Assembly (NCBI GenBank): GCA_030622295.1
Contig: JAUXGI010000073.1
Location: 1-6,134 of the forward strand
Reading direction: 5' to 3'
Origin: Planctomycetota bacterium
GTDB taxonomy: Bacteria > Planctomycetota > B129-G9
Length of the DNA: 6,134 bases
This document shows, piece after piece, positions 1 to 5,374 of the stretch. Both the position numbers and the translations under genes were made by a program. Each line of letters starts with the position of its first letter. The first letter of the stretch is position 1. The notes under the pieces were generated by a model. It was not told where the DNA came from. It worked only from the letters and a program-made list of their open reading frames with translations, and searched no databases.

Positions 1-1
1 G

Positions 2-220
2 CGCGGCATAACGGCCAACGCCATCGCACCCGGTTTCATCGAAACCGACATGACCCGTGTGCTGAGGGACGAAGCGAGAGAGAAAAGCCTGGCCCTGGTT
101 CCTCTCGGCAGGGCGGGACAGCCCACGGATGTTGCGAACGCGGCCCTGTTTCTGGCAAGCGACATGGCCGCCTACATAACAGGGGAAACGATAAGGGTAG
201 ACGGTGGAATGGCAATGTAG
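2..220 (+). CDS. fabG: 3-oxoacyl-ACP reductase, C-terminal part (cut by window start)
   Basis: This open frame enters from the left edge and encodes the last 72 residues of a short-chain dehydrogenase/reductase, ending at TAG 218-220. Visible family marks are the stretch [13 protein letters not shown], the [20 protein letters not shown] segment that closes the fold, and the C-terminal [15 protein letters not shown]. The catalytic Ser-Tyr-Lys and the NADPH-binding Gly motif lie upstream, outside the window. FabG reduces 3-oxoacyl-ACP to 3-hydroxyacyl-ACP with NADPH in the cytosolic type II fatty acid cycle. The SDR family is large, so the tail alone would be ambiguous. The following acpP and fabF genes in the usual order make FabG by far the best call. 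The carrier gene starts 169 nt downstream, a wider gap than usual, filled by an inverted-repeat element. Confidence 0.93.
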   Translation, partial: RGITANAIAPGFIETDMTRVLRDEAREKSLALVPLGRAGQPTDVANAALFLASDMAAYITGETIRVDGGMAM

Positions 221-230
221 GACGGACCTC

Positions 231-289
231 GCGAGGGGGTCAGACGCTGAGGAGGAGCGAAGCGACGGGAAGGGTCTGACTCCCCGAGC
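231..289 (+). repeat. Inverted-repeat intergenic element, copy 1 (59 bp, GTCAGAC core)
   Basis: The ends are near-inverted: GGGGGTCAGAC at 235-245 can pair with GTCTGACTCCCC at 274-285, giving an 11-bp stem with one bulged T at 281. The left 24 bases (231-254) recur on the opposite strand at 4532-4555 with one mismatch. The right 18 bases (272-289) recur exactly on the opposite strand at 4386-4403. The two ends therefore define a unit found twice in the window in opposite orientation, with different middles. Such short palindromic intergenic units resemble REP or MITE families. No transposase is present here to assign it to one. Confidence 0.72.
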
Positions 290-375
290 GCGCGATGCCC
301 GGAGTTCACACGGTTTTGGCTTTGCGGCCGCACCGGCGGCCATAACGGAAATCAACCTTTCCAACCATATATTTT

Positions 376-382
376 GAGGAGG
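376..382 (+). promoter_or_regulatory. Strong Shine-Dalgarno site of acpP
   Basis: GAGGAGG lies 7 nt before GTG 390. It is the strongest ribosome binding site in the window and decides the GTG start of acpP. This agrees with the high translation expected for acyl carrier protein. Confidence 0.85.
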
Positions 383-389
383 ACCTGCT

Positions 390-623
390 GTGGCCTCAAT
401 CGAAGATCAGGTGTACGATATCATCTGCGAGCAAATGGGCGTGAACCGCGACCAACTCACCCCCGAGACTTCCTTCATCAACGACCTGGGGGCCGACTCC
501 CTGGACCAGGTTGAACTCGTGATGGAGTTCGAGGAGAAGTTCGACTTGAACATACCCGACGAAGAGGCGGAAAAGATACAGGCCGTCGGGGATGCCGTCA
601 AGTACATCAAGGAGCATACGTGA
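390..623 (+). CDS. acpP: Acyl carrier protein
   Basis: The 77-aa product is a full-length, acidic acyl carrier protein. The 4'-phosphopantetheine attachment site is Ser37 in the motif [18 protein letters not shown], followed by the acidic recognition helix II that docks fatty acid synthase enzymes. Holo-ACP carries growing acyl chains as thioesters in the cytosol. The start is GTG, supported by GAGGAGG 7 nt upstream and by the N-terminus matching the usual family length. The gene sits between fabG and fabF, the classic order, and its TGA stop overlaps the fabF start by 4 nt (GTGA), implying translational coupling. Nothing in the sequence is abnormal. Specialised carriers of polyketide clusters look similar, but the context favours the primary metabolic ACP. 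Confidence 0.97.
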   Translation: MASIEDQVYDIICEQMGVNRDQLTPETSFINDLGADSLDQVELVMEFEEKFDLNIPDEEAEKIQAVGDAVKYIKEHT

Positions 624-1873
624 GCACAATAGACAAACGCAGGGTGGTTATCACCGGCATGGGAGCCCTTACCCCGTGTGGGAACGACATGCGCACGACA
701 TGGGAGAGTCTCCTCGCCGGCAGGGGCGGCATAACGCGGATTACCAAGTTCGACACCACCGGTTACTCGGTGCAGATTGCGGGCGAGATAAAAGACTTCG
801 ACCCGCTGCAGTGGTTGGACAGGAAGGAAGTGCACCGCCTTGACCCGGTCGTGCACTACGCAGTAGCCGCAGCCGACATGGCGCTCGAAGACTCCGGCCT
901 GGATCCAAACGCCGAGGACAAAGACATGTTCGGCGCCATCATCGGCACCGGCATCGGCGGCATCATCGAGTTTGAACAACAGCACACGCGCTACCTGAAG
1001 CGCGGGCCTATGAAGATATCGCCCTTCTTCATACCCAAACTCATGGCCAATGCCGCCTCGGGACAGTTGGCCATAAGGTACGGCATACGCGGCGTGAACT
1101 ACTGCACCGTCAGCGCCTGCGCCTCCAGCGGTCACGCCGTGGGCCTGGCCATGCGCTCCATACAGTTGGGTGAGGCCGACATCATACTGGCCGGAGGCGC
1201 CGAGGCGGCCATGACGCCTCTCGGCATCAGCGGCTTCCAGGTAATGACGGCCCTCTCCACTCGCAACGACGAACCGGAGCGCGCCTCGCGGCCGTTCGAC
1301 AGAGACCGCGACGGCTTCGTGATGAGCGAAGGCTCCGCCATTATGGTCCTCGAAGAACTCGAGCGCGCCAAAAAGCGCGGCGCAAGAATCTACGCCGAAC
1401 TCGTCGGCTTCGGCATGTCGGCCGACGGCCACCACGTCACCAGCCCCGACCCAGAAGGCAGGGGCGCCGTGATGTGCATGCGCCGGGCCATAGAGCATGC
1501 CGGACACAAGTTGGAGGACGTGGACTACATCAACGCACACGGCACCTCCACCCCCCACAACGACCTGGCTGAAACACGCGCCGTTAAAACCCTTTTCGGC
1601 GAGCGCGTCGACGGCATCCCGGTGAGTTCGTCCAAGTCGATGCTGGGGCACATGCTCGGGGCGGGAGGCGCCATTGAAGCGATGGTTACAGCGCTCTCGA
1701 TTCGCGAGGGCAAAATCCACCGCACGCTCAACCTCGAAAACCTTGAGGAAGAATTCACGCTGGACTACGTGCCGGAGGGCACGCGCGACGCGGACATCAA
1801 CCTCGCCATCAGCAACTCCTTCGGCTTCGGCGGACACAATACGTGCATCGCTGTTGCCAAGTACGTCGAATGA
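620..1873 (+). CDS. fabF: 3-oxoacyl-ACP synthase II (beta-ketoacyl-ACP synthase II)
   Basis: The 417-aa product is a complete condensing enzyme of normal length. It elongates acyl-ACP by decarboxylative Claisen condensation with malonyl-ACP. The catalytic triad is visible: Cys167 in TVSACASS, His307 in NAHGTSTP and His344 in SSKSMLGH, with the conserved Lys339 just before the last. The glycine-rich NSFGFGGHN loop near residues 399-407 carries the gating phenylalanines. The start is GTG 620, overlapping the acpP stop as GTGA. AAGGAG at 609-614 lies 5 nt upstream, inside acpP, so the two genes are probably translationally coupled. A rho-independent terminator begins 24 nt after the stop, marking the end of the operon. 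FabB is a less likely alternative, given the fabG-acpP-fabF order and the Cys-His-His spacing of FabF. Confidence 0.97.
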   Translation: MSTIDKRRVVITGMGALTPCGNDMRTTWESLLAGRGGITRITKFDTTGYSVQIAGEIKDFDPLQWLDRKEVHRLDPVVHYAVAAADMALEDSGLDPNAEDKDMFGAIIGTGIGGIIEFEQQHTRYLKRGPMKISPFFIPKLMANAASGQLAIRYGIRGVNYCTVSACASSGHAVGLAMRSIQLGEADIILAGGAEAAMTPLGISGFQVMTALSTRNDEPERASRPFDRDRDGFVMSEGSAIMVLEELERAKKRGARIYAELVGFGMSADGHHVTSPDPEGRGAVMCMRRAIEHAGHKLEDVDYINAHGTSTPHNDLAETRAVKTLFGERVDGIPVSSSKSMLGHMLGAGGAIEAMVTALSIREGKIHRTLNLENLEEEFTLDYVPEGTRDADINLAISNSFGFGGHNTCIAVAKYVE

Positions 1874-1896
1874 AAAGTGGAAGCAACATAAGACAG

Positions 1897-1932
1897 AAGC
1901 CCGTCTCGCCTGATTGAAAAGACGGGCTTTTT
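1897..1932 (+). terminator. Rho-independent terminator after fabF
   Basis: AAGCCCGTCT (1897-1906) and AGACGGGCTT (1920-1929) form a perfect 10-bp stem with a 13-nt loop. The right arm runs into TTTTT at 1928-1932, then CTCT. It lies 24 nt past the fabF stop on the same strand and closes the fatty acid operon. Confidence 0.9.
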
Positions 1933-2046
1933 CTCTAGCCCGCATTTCTCGCCAGGATTTCGGCCGGCGCATGTCGGGTGTTGACGCAAAGGCTGTTGCG
2001 GTCCGGTGGCCAAGCGTCTCAAAGGAACATCATGTCACGTAAGCAC

Positions 2047-2104
2047 AATGTAGGGGACGGACTTTAGTCCGTCCCGGAACGGCCTAAAGGCCGTTCCCTA
2101 CATT
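2047..2104. repeat. Cloverleaf palindromic element (58 bp)
   Basis: An outer perfect stem pairs AATGTAGGG (2047-2055) with CCCTACATT (2096-2104). It encloses two perfect hairpins: GACGGACT/AGTCCGTC (2056-2063 with 2066-2073) and AACGGCCT/AGGCCGTT (2078-2085 with 2088-2095). Each hairpin has an 8-bp stem and a 2-nt loop, and CCGG (2074-2077) separates them. The whole unit can fold as a three-way junction on either strand. It resembles dispersed REP-like repeats that RAYT (IS200/IS605-type) transposases mobilise. No such gene is in the window, so that origin is inference. Confidence 0.85.
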
Positions 2105-2189
2105 TCGTGGTGAGAAATGGGGGTAGAGGGGGTCAGGCCCTTTCTGTCGCCCCCCCCCTCCCTCCAAATGGCGAACACGGAGATTTAAG

Positions 2190-3239
2190 ATGACCGGTGA
2201 GATTCTGTCAAACGGCGCAACAACTGTAATCGGCAGCCTGCCCTTTGAAGATGCCGACGAGGCGGTCAGGTTCGTTCTCGAGGGCGACATCGACGTCCCG
2301 TGCTGGCCGCAACTGCCGGCGCGCGGATTCGTCGAGGGCATGATACCGCAGTGCGGCGAAGGCCTGCCGTTTTTTGAAATCGACGAGGCGGAAAAGCGCG
2401 CCTGGTGCGAGGTCCCGGAAGACCGCGCGGATGCGCTGACGGATTTCTACCAGAAGGTAATGGACCTGGACGTTGACGCCTTCGCCATCAGCAGGCGCTG
2501 CGCCGCAGGCCTCTATCGTTTTATCGAAAGCATCCGGGAATCGGGTCAACAGCCGCCGTGCGTCAAGGGACAGGTAACCGGGCCAATCACGATGTCGCTG
2601 GGCTTGACGGACCAGAACAGGCAGGCGTTGTTTCACGACCCCGAAATGCGCGACGTCGTGGTCAGCGCCATTGCAATGAAGGCTCGCTGGCAGACGAGGC
2701 TGCTCGGGCGGTACTGCGAGAAGCCGCTGATGTTTCTGGATGAGCCCGTGATGGCGGGCTTCGGCACATCGGCATACCTCAGCCTGAAAGCGGAGCACGT
2801 AATCGACATGTGCAACACCTGCGTCGCGGCCATCCACGAAGAAGGCGGCCTGGCCGGCGTGCACTGCTGCTCCAACACGGACTGGGGCATGATAATGTCG
2901 GCGGACTTCGACGTGCTCAACTTCGAGGCAATGGATTCCGGTTGTGCCATATCGCTCTACCCGGACGCCGTGCGGCGCTTCATCGGCCGCGGAGGCGCTC
3001 TGGCCTGGGGCGTCGTGCCCACGACCGACGCAATAGACGCCGCTTCCGAGGAAAGCGTTGTCGCGCGACTGCGCGAAGAATTCGACAGGATGGAAGCAAA
3101 GGGCTTCACGCGCGACGAGTTGAAGCGCTCCTGCGTGCTCACGCCCTCCTGCGGCGCGGCGGGCCTCAGCGTGGAGCAGTGTCGAAAGGTCTTTCGTCTC
3201 CTGATAACATTGAAGACAAGATTTCAAAGAGATTTCTGA
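2190..3239 (+). CDS. UROD/MetE-superfamily zinc methyltransferase, core-MetE-like
   Basis: The 349-aa product has the (beta/alpha)8 fold signature of the UROD/MetE superfamily. It matches only the C-terminal catalytic half of cobalamin-independent methionine synthase; the roughly 400-residue N-terminal domain of classical MetE is absent. Visible marks in order are GSLPF (15-19), CWPQLPARGF (38-47), KGQVTGPITM (126-135), FLDEP (182-186), GVHCCSNTDW (223-232), DVLNFE (241-246), AWGVVPTT (272-279) and LTPSCG (317-322). His225, Cys227, Glu246 and Cys321 align with the four ligands of the MetE thiol-activating zinc (His641, Cys643, Glu665 and Cys726 in E. coli). A methyl transfer to a thiol, such as homocysteine or coenzyme M, is therefore likely. 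Known short relatives take methyl groups from corrinoid proteins rather than folate. The substrate here is not evident. ATG 2190 has GGAG 7 nt upstream. The next gene starts 1 nt after the stop, so the two are cotranscribed. Confidence 0.82.
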   Translation: MTGEILSNGATTVIGSLPFEDADEAVRFVLEGDIDVPCWPQLPARGFVEGMIPQCGEGLPFFEIDEAEKRAWCEVPEDRADALTDFYQKVMDLDVDAFAISRRCAAGLYRFIESIRESGQQPPCVKGQVTGPITMSLGLTDQNRQALFHDPEMRDVVVSAIAMKARWQTRLLGRYCEKPLMFLDEPVMAGFGTSAYLSLKAEHVIDMCNTCVAAIHEEGGLAGVHCCSNTDWGMIMSADFDVLNFEAMDSGCAISLYPDAVRRFIGRGGALAWGVVPTTDAIDAASEESVVARLREEFDRMEAKGFTRDELKRSCVLTPSCGAAGLSVEQCRKVFRLLITLKTRFQRDF

Positions 3240-3240
3240 A

Positions 3241-3486
3241 ATGGCCGAATCGCGCGTGGACATCGAAATCAACCGCGACTGGTGCAAGTGCTGCTACCTT
3301 TGCATCGCGGTATGCCCCCTCAACGTCTATACGTGCTCCGACTACGTCGGCGAAAAAGGTGTGGCGATACCACTGGCAAGCAATCCGGAAAAATGCGTGC
3401 AATATTCCCTCTGTGAAATGATGTGCCCCGACATGGCCATCACCGTTCATGCGAAGGAGAACGGCAGGGTGTGCGCCGCAAATTGA
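3241..3486 (+). CDS. Two-cluster ferredoxin, KorD-like, with one cluster Cys replaced
   Basis: The 81-aa product is a small ferredoxin resembling the delta subunit (KorD) of 2-oxoacid:ferredoxin oxidoreductases. The first motif is complete: Cys15, Cys18, Cys21 and Cys25-Pro in WCKCCYLCIAVCP, with an additional Cys17. The second motif reads KCVQYSLCEMMCP, where the usual second Cys is Tyr55 and only Cys52, Cys58 and Cys62 remain. This predicts one [4Fe-4S] cluster plus a [3Fe-4S] or otherwise altered second cluster. Extra cysteines at 32 and 78 could in principle substitute. The start follows the previous stop by 1 nt, with only a weak AAAGAG (3226-3231) upstream, so coupling to the methyltransferase gene is likely. 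No alpha, beta or gamma oxidoreductase subunit follows, so this is an orphan. It probably supplies low-potential electrons, perhaps for corrinoid or enzyme activation (inference). Confidence 0.85.
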   Translation: MAESRVDIEINRDWCKCCYLCIAVCPLNVYTCSDYVGEKGVAIPLASNPEKCVQYSLCEMMCPDMAITVHAKENGRVCAAN

Positions 3487-3510
3487 CCGGCGGAGGCGAC
3501 TGAAAAAGGG

Positions 3511-4374
3511 ATGAGCACGGCAGATAAGGAATCACATGAGGTCCCCCTCAGATTCGGCTATAACACCAACGGCTTCGCGCACCATGCGCTTGAAGACGCC
3601 CTGCGCATTATCGCGGACCTCGGGTACGAGGGGGTCGCACTGGCGCTGGACGTCCACCACCTCAACCCGTTCACGACGGCGCAATCGGAGATACGCTCGC
3701 TCAAGCGCCTCCTGAATCGCCTCAGACTGGACGTCGTTATTGAAACCGGCGCGCGGTACCTGCTCGACCCTCTCCACAAGCACGAGCCTTCGTTCGTCAA
3801 TGCTTCCGGCAACAGGAAGCGCATGGAGTTTACGAAGAGGGCGATTGATATCGCGCAGTCGCTGGGTGCGCCCGTCGTTACGGTTCATTCCGGCACGCTT
3901 CCCCCGGGAGAGTCGCCCGATGCGGCACAAAAGCGGCTCGTCTCAGGCCTGAAAACCGTATGTGAACATGCCCTGGCACAAGGTGTGACAGTCGGATTGG
4001 AGCCCGAGCCGGACATGTTCGTGCAGACGGTCGCCGACTACCGTCGCGTCAGGGACGAGGTCGCCCACCCGGCCCTCAAACTGACCCTTGACGTGGGCCA
4101 CCTGGTCTGTGCCGGGCACGATACCCCGGGCGAGATTATCGCGCATCTGGGCGGCGAAATCGCGAACGCACATATAGAGGACATCAAAAACAGGGAGCAC
4201 CATCACCTGCCGCCCGGGGAGGGTGACATCGACTTCGGGCCGATATTGGCCGCCTTCAGGGCAATCGGCTATGCGGGCCTCATAAACGTGGAACTCAGCC
4301 GCAACAGCCACAACGCACCCGTGGTCGCCCGTGAAGCCATCAAATACTTCCGCAGCATAATCCAGGATTCCTGA
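3511..4374 (+). CDS. TIM-barrel sugar phosphate isomerase/epimerase-like protein (AP endonuclease 2 family)
   Basis: The 287-aa product belongs to the xylose isomerase-like TIM-barrel family (PF01261 type). Likely divalent-metal ligands are all present: His126 in VTVHSG, Glu164 in GLEPEP, Asp194 and His197 in LTLDVGH, His221 in NAHIED, and Glu261 in NVELS. The GEGDIDF loop at 236-242 is typical of the family. There is no signal peptide or membrane segment, so it should be cytosolic. The N-terminal stretch FGYNTNGFAHHALEDAL looks like a distinct subfamily whose substrate I do not know. Family members act as sugar isomerases, epimerases, inosose dehydratases or endonuclease IV. ATG 3511 is the only possible start between the in-frame ferredoxin stop and the conserved N-terminus. 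GGAGG lies an unusual 14 nt upstream and AAAAGGG directly abuts the ATG. It lies 24 nt behind the ferredoxin gene, so it is probably in the same operon. Confidence 0.82.
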   Translation: MSTADKESHEVPLRFGYNTNGFAHHALEDALRIIADLGYEGVALALDVHHLNPFTTAQSEIRSLKRLLNRLRLDVVIETGARYLLDPLHKHEPSFVNASGNRKRMEFTKRAIDIAQSLGAPVVTVHSGTLPPGESPDAAQKRLVSGLKTVCEHALAQGVTVGLEPEPDMFVQTVADYRRVRDEVAHPALKLTLDVGHLVCAGHDTPGEIIAHLGGEIANAHIEDIKNREHHHLPPGEGDIDFGPILAAFRAIGYAGLINVELSRNSHNAPVVAREAIKYFRSIIQDS

Positions 4375-4417
4375 CAGCACCACAGGCTCGGGGAGTCAGA
4401 CCCCCGATTCGCCAAAC

Positions 4418-4443
4418 GGCAACGGGCAACAGGCAACAGGCAA
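4418..4443. repeat. Short tandem repeat, 7-mer GGCAACR x3.7
   Basis: Units start at 4418 (GGCAACG), 4425 (GGCAACA), 4432 (GGCAACA) and 4439 (GGCAA, incomplete). They lie inside the second intergenic element and are non-coding. The array is too short for a CRISPR or iteron call. Confidence 0.85.
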
Positions 4444-4492
4444 TCCGCCTGATGCGGATTCGGTTTGCATAACCTCGGAAATAATGTCCGAG
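4442..4492. repeat. Pair of perfect hairpins inside the intergenic element
   Basis: AATCCGC (4442-4448) pairs with GCGGATT (4454-4460) over a 5-nt loop. CTCGGA (4474-4479) pairs with TCCGAG (4487-4492) over a 7-nt loop. Neither has a T-tract, so they are structural units rather than terminators. A related imperfect palindrome, ATCCACCTCAGGCGGAT, lies at about 4558-4574. Confidence 0.65.
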
Positions 4493-4506
4493 AAGAGAGG
4501 GCGCGA

Positions 4507-4531
4507 AAGGAAAAGACCCCGCAAGGCGGGG
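4507..4531 (-). terminator. Probable rho-independent terminator of the minus-strand operon
   Basis: Read on the minus strand, CCCCGC (4531-4526), a 3-nt loop and GCGGGG (4522-4517) form a 6-bp GC stem followed by TCTTTTCCTT. It lies about 60 nt past the crotonase stop. On the plus strand there is no T-tract, so it fits the minus-strand genes. The stem is short and the tract is interrupted, hence moderate confidence. Confidence 0.5.
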
Positions 4532-4589
4532 CTCCTCGGCGTCTGACCCCCTCGCCGATCCACCTCAGGCGGATGACTTCCCGGCATGC

Positions 4590-5360
4590 CTACCGCCGGG
4601 CACGGAGGAACGCACGCACGCGTTTTTTGTGCTTGTCCGTCCGGAACATTCTTATCTGGGCATCCGCCTCGGAGTCAAGCGCATCCTCCAGGGAGGCGCC
4701 GAGCGCTTCATGTATCGCGACCTTCGAGGCCGCGATTGCATCCGACGGCCCCTTTGCCAGTTTCCGCGCAAACCGGTTCACGAACCCGTCGAGTTCATCC
4801 GGCTTGACGGCATAGTTGATAAGGCCGATGTTCTCGGCCCCGCGCGCGTCGATGTTCTTGCCGGTGAATATCATCTCCTTCGCCTTTGCCAGACCGATGA
4901 GTCTCGGCAGCAGCCACGTGCCGCCGCCGTCCGGCACAAGCGCCAGGTTTATGTACATCTCGCCGAACGTCGCGTTCTCCTCGGCAATAACGATGTCGCA
5001 GACCAGCGCGAGGTCACACCCCGCGCCCATCGCACGCCCCCGCACCTTTGCTGTGACCGGCGTGCCGGAATCGTGAATCGCCAGCGCCAGTCTCTGTACG
5101 CGACGCATTATCTTCAACTTTTCCACATCATCTTTATCCGAAAGCGCATTCAACACCGCGACATCCACTCCCAGCGAGAAATCATCACCCGCGCCCGATA
5201 ACACAATTGCACCCACGTTGTCACTGCCGTCGGCCTCGCGCACGGCGCTTGCCAGTTCATCGTACGTTTCCAGCGTCAGCGTGTTGCCCTGCCCGGCGCG
5301 ACTGATTGTGATATGTGCGACGCCGCTTTCAATCTTCACGCTGATGTTCGTGTGCTCCAT
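4590..5360 (-). CDS. Enoyl-CoA hydratase/isomerase (crotonase) family protein, atypical active site
   Basis: The 256-aa product has normal crotonase length. The oxyanion-hole segments are FSLGVD (61-66) and GRAMGAGCDLALVCD (108-122). The two glutamates used by enoyl-CoA hydratase (Glu144 and Glu164 of the rat enzyme) align with Asp116 and Tyr136, so simple hydratase chemistry is unlikely. Asp144 in VPDGGGTWLLPRL sits where enoyl-CoA isomerases and PaaG-type epoxyphenylacetyl-CoA isomerases place their catalytic acid. An acyl-CoA isomerase is therefore the better guess. The Lys/Arg-rich C-terminus is typical of the fold's trimerisation tail. The ATG has GGAG 9 nt upstream, in the 14-nt gap behind the NTPase gene. 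No other beta-oxidation gene is nearby, so the substrate is open. Confidence is high for family and low for reaction. Confidence 0.85.
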   Translation of the reverse strand: MEHTNISVKIESGVAHITISRAGQGNTLTLETYDELASAVREADGSDNVGAIVLSGAGDDFSLGVDVAVLNALSDKDDVEKLKIMRRVQRLALAIHDSGTPVTAKVRGRAMGAGCDLALVCDIVIAEENATFGEMYINLALVPDGGGTWLLPRLIGLAKAKEMIFTGKNIDARGAENIGLINYAVKPDELDGFVNRFARKLAKGPSDAIAASKVAIHEALGASLEDALDSEADAQIRMFRTDKHKKRVRAFLRARR

Positions 5361-5374
5361 TGTGTGATGCTCCG

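Larger units (their letters stand above)
221..389. other. fabG-acpP intergenic region
   Basis: This 169-nt gap interrupts an otherwise tight fatty acid gene cluster. Its first half is an inverted-repeat element (231-289). The second half (about 290-375) shows no gene or clear sigma-70 promoter and leads into the acpP ribosome binding site. An acpP promoter here is plausible, because acyl carrier protein usually needs higher expression than its neighbours, but I cannot point to convincing -35 and -10 boxes. Confidence 0.6.
1874..2189. other. Intergenic region between fabF and the MetE-like gene
   Basis: This 316-nt stretch has no credible gene. From left to right it contains the fabF terminator (1897-1932), about 85 nt without recognisable structure, a ribosome-site-like AAAGGA with an 11-codon open frame (2032-2067), a cloverleaf palindrome (2047-2104), a GTCAG-containing GC-rich stretch (2126-2140) and a nine-C run (2150-2158). 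A GGAG site at 2179-2182 serves the next gene. The promoter of the downstream operon should lie here, but I could not assign -35 and -10 boxes. Confidence 0.65.
4386..4555 (-). repeat. Inverted-repeat intergenic element, copy 2 (170 bp, reversed)
   Basis: Both ends match copy 1 (231-289) on the opposite strand: 4386-4403 is an exact 18-base match and 4532-4555 matches 23 of 24. The two ends are themselves inverted (GGGGAGTCAGAC at 4390-4401 against GTCTGACCCC at 4541-4550). The internal 128 nt is unrelated to the 17-nt middle of copy 1. It contains 7-mer repeats and three hairpins. The element fills most of the gap between two convergent operons. Confidence 0.7.

Noticed and set aside
368..373. 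TATATT as a -10 box for acpP
   Set aside because: No suitable -35 lies 16-18 nt upstream, and a transcript start near 380 would fall in the ribosome binding site.
407..1972. Long open frame (521 codons) antisense to acpP and fabF
   Set aside because: It is an antisense shadow of two unmistakable genes in high-GC DNA. The translation is rich in Ala, Val, His and Arg, matches no family I know and runs through the fabF terminator.
1981..1986. TTGACG as a -35 box for the MetE-like operon
   Set aside because: No -10-like hexamer is found at 16-18 nt downstream; the sequence there is GC-rich.
2208..3287. Long open frame (359 codons) antisense to the MetE-like gene
   Set aside because: It fully mirrors a gene with conserved motifs on the plus strand. 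No ribosome site or recognisable domain supports the minus frame.
3241..3486. First gene of a 2-oxoacid:ferredoxin oxidoreductase operon
   Set aside because: The next gene encodes a TIM-barrel protein, not an alpha subunit, so the ferredoxin is an orphan here.
4418..4443. GGCAAC repeats as a CRISPR or iteron array
   Set aside because: The units are 7 nt, directly adjacent and fewer than four, with no spacers and no Rep or Cas gene nearby.
4465..4815. Plus-strand frame (116 codons) beginning in the intergenic element
   Set aside because: It runs across the repeat element, through the convergent gap and into the antisense of the crotonase gene. The composition is low-complexity Arg/Ser and there is no Shine-Dalgarno site.
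4629..5201. Open frame (190 codons) on the plus strand opposite the crotonase gene
   Set aside because: The minus strand encodes clear crotonase motifs across the same bases; the plus frame shows none.
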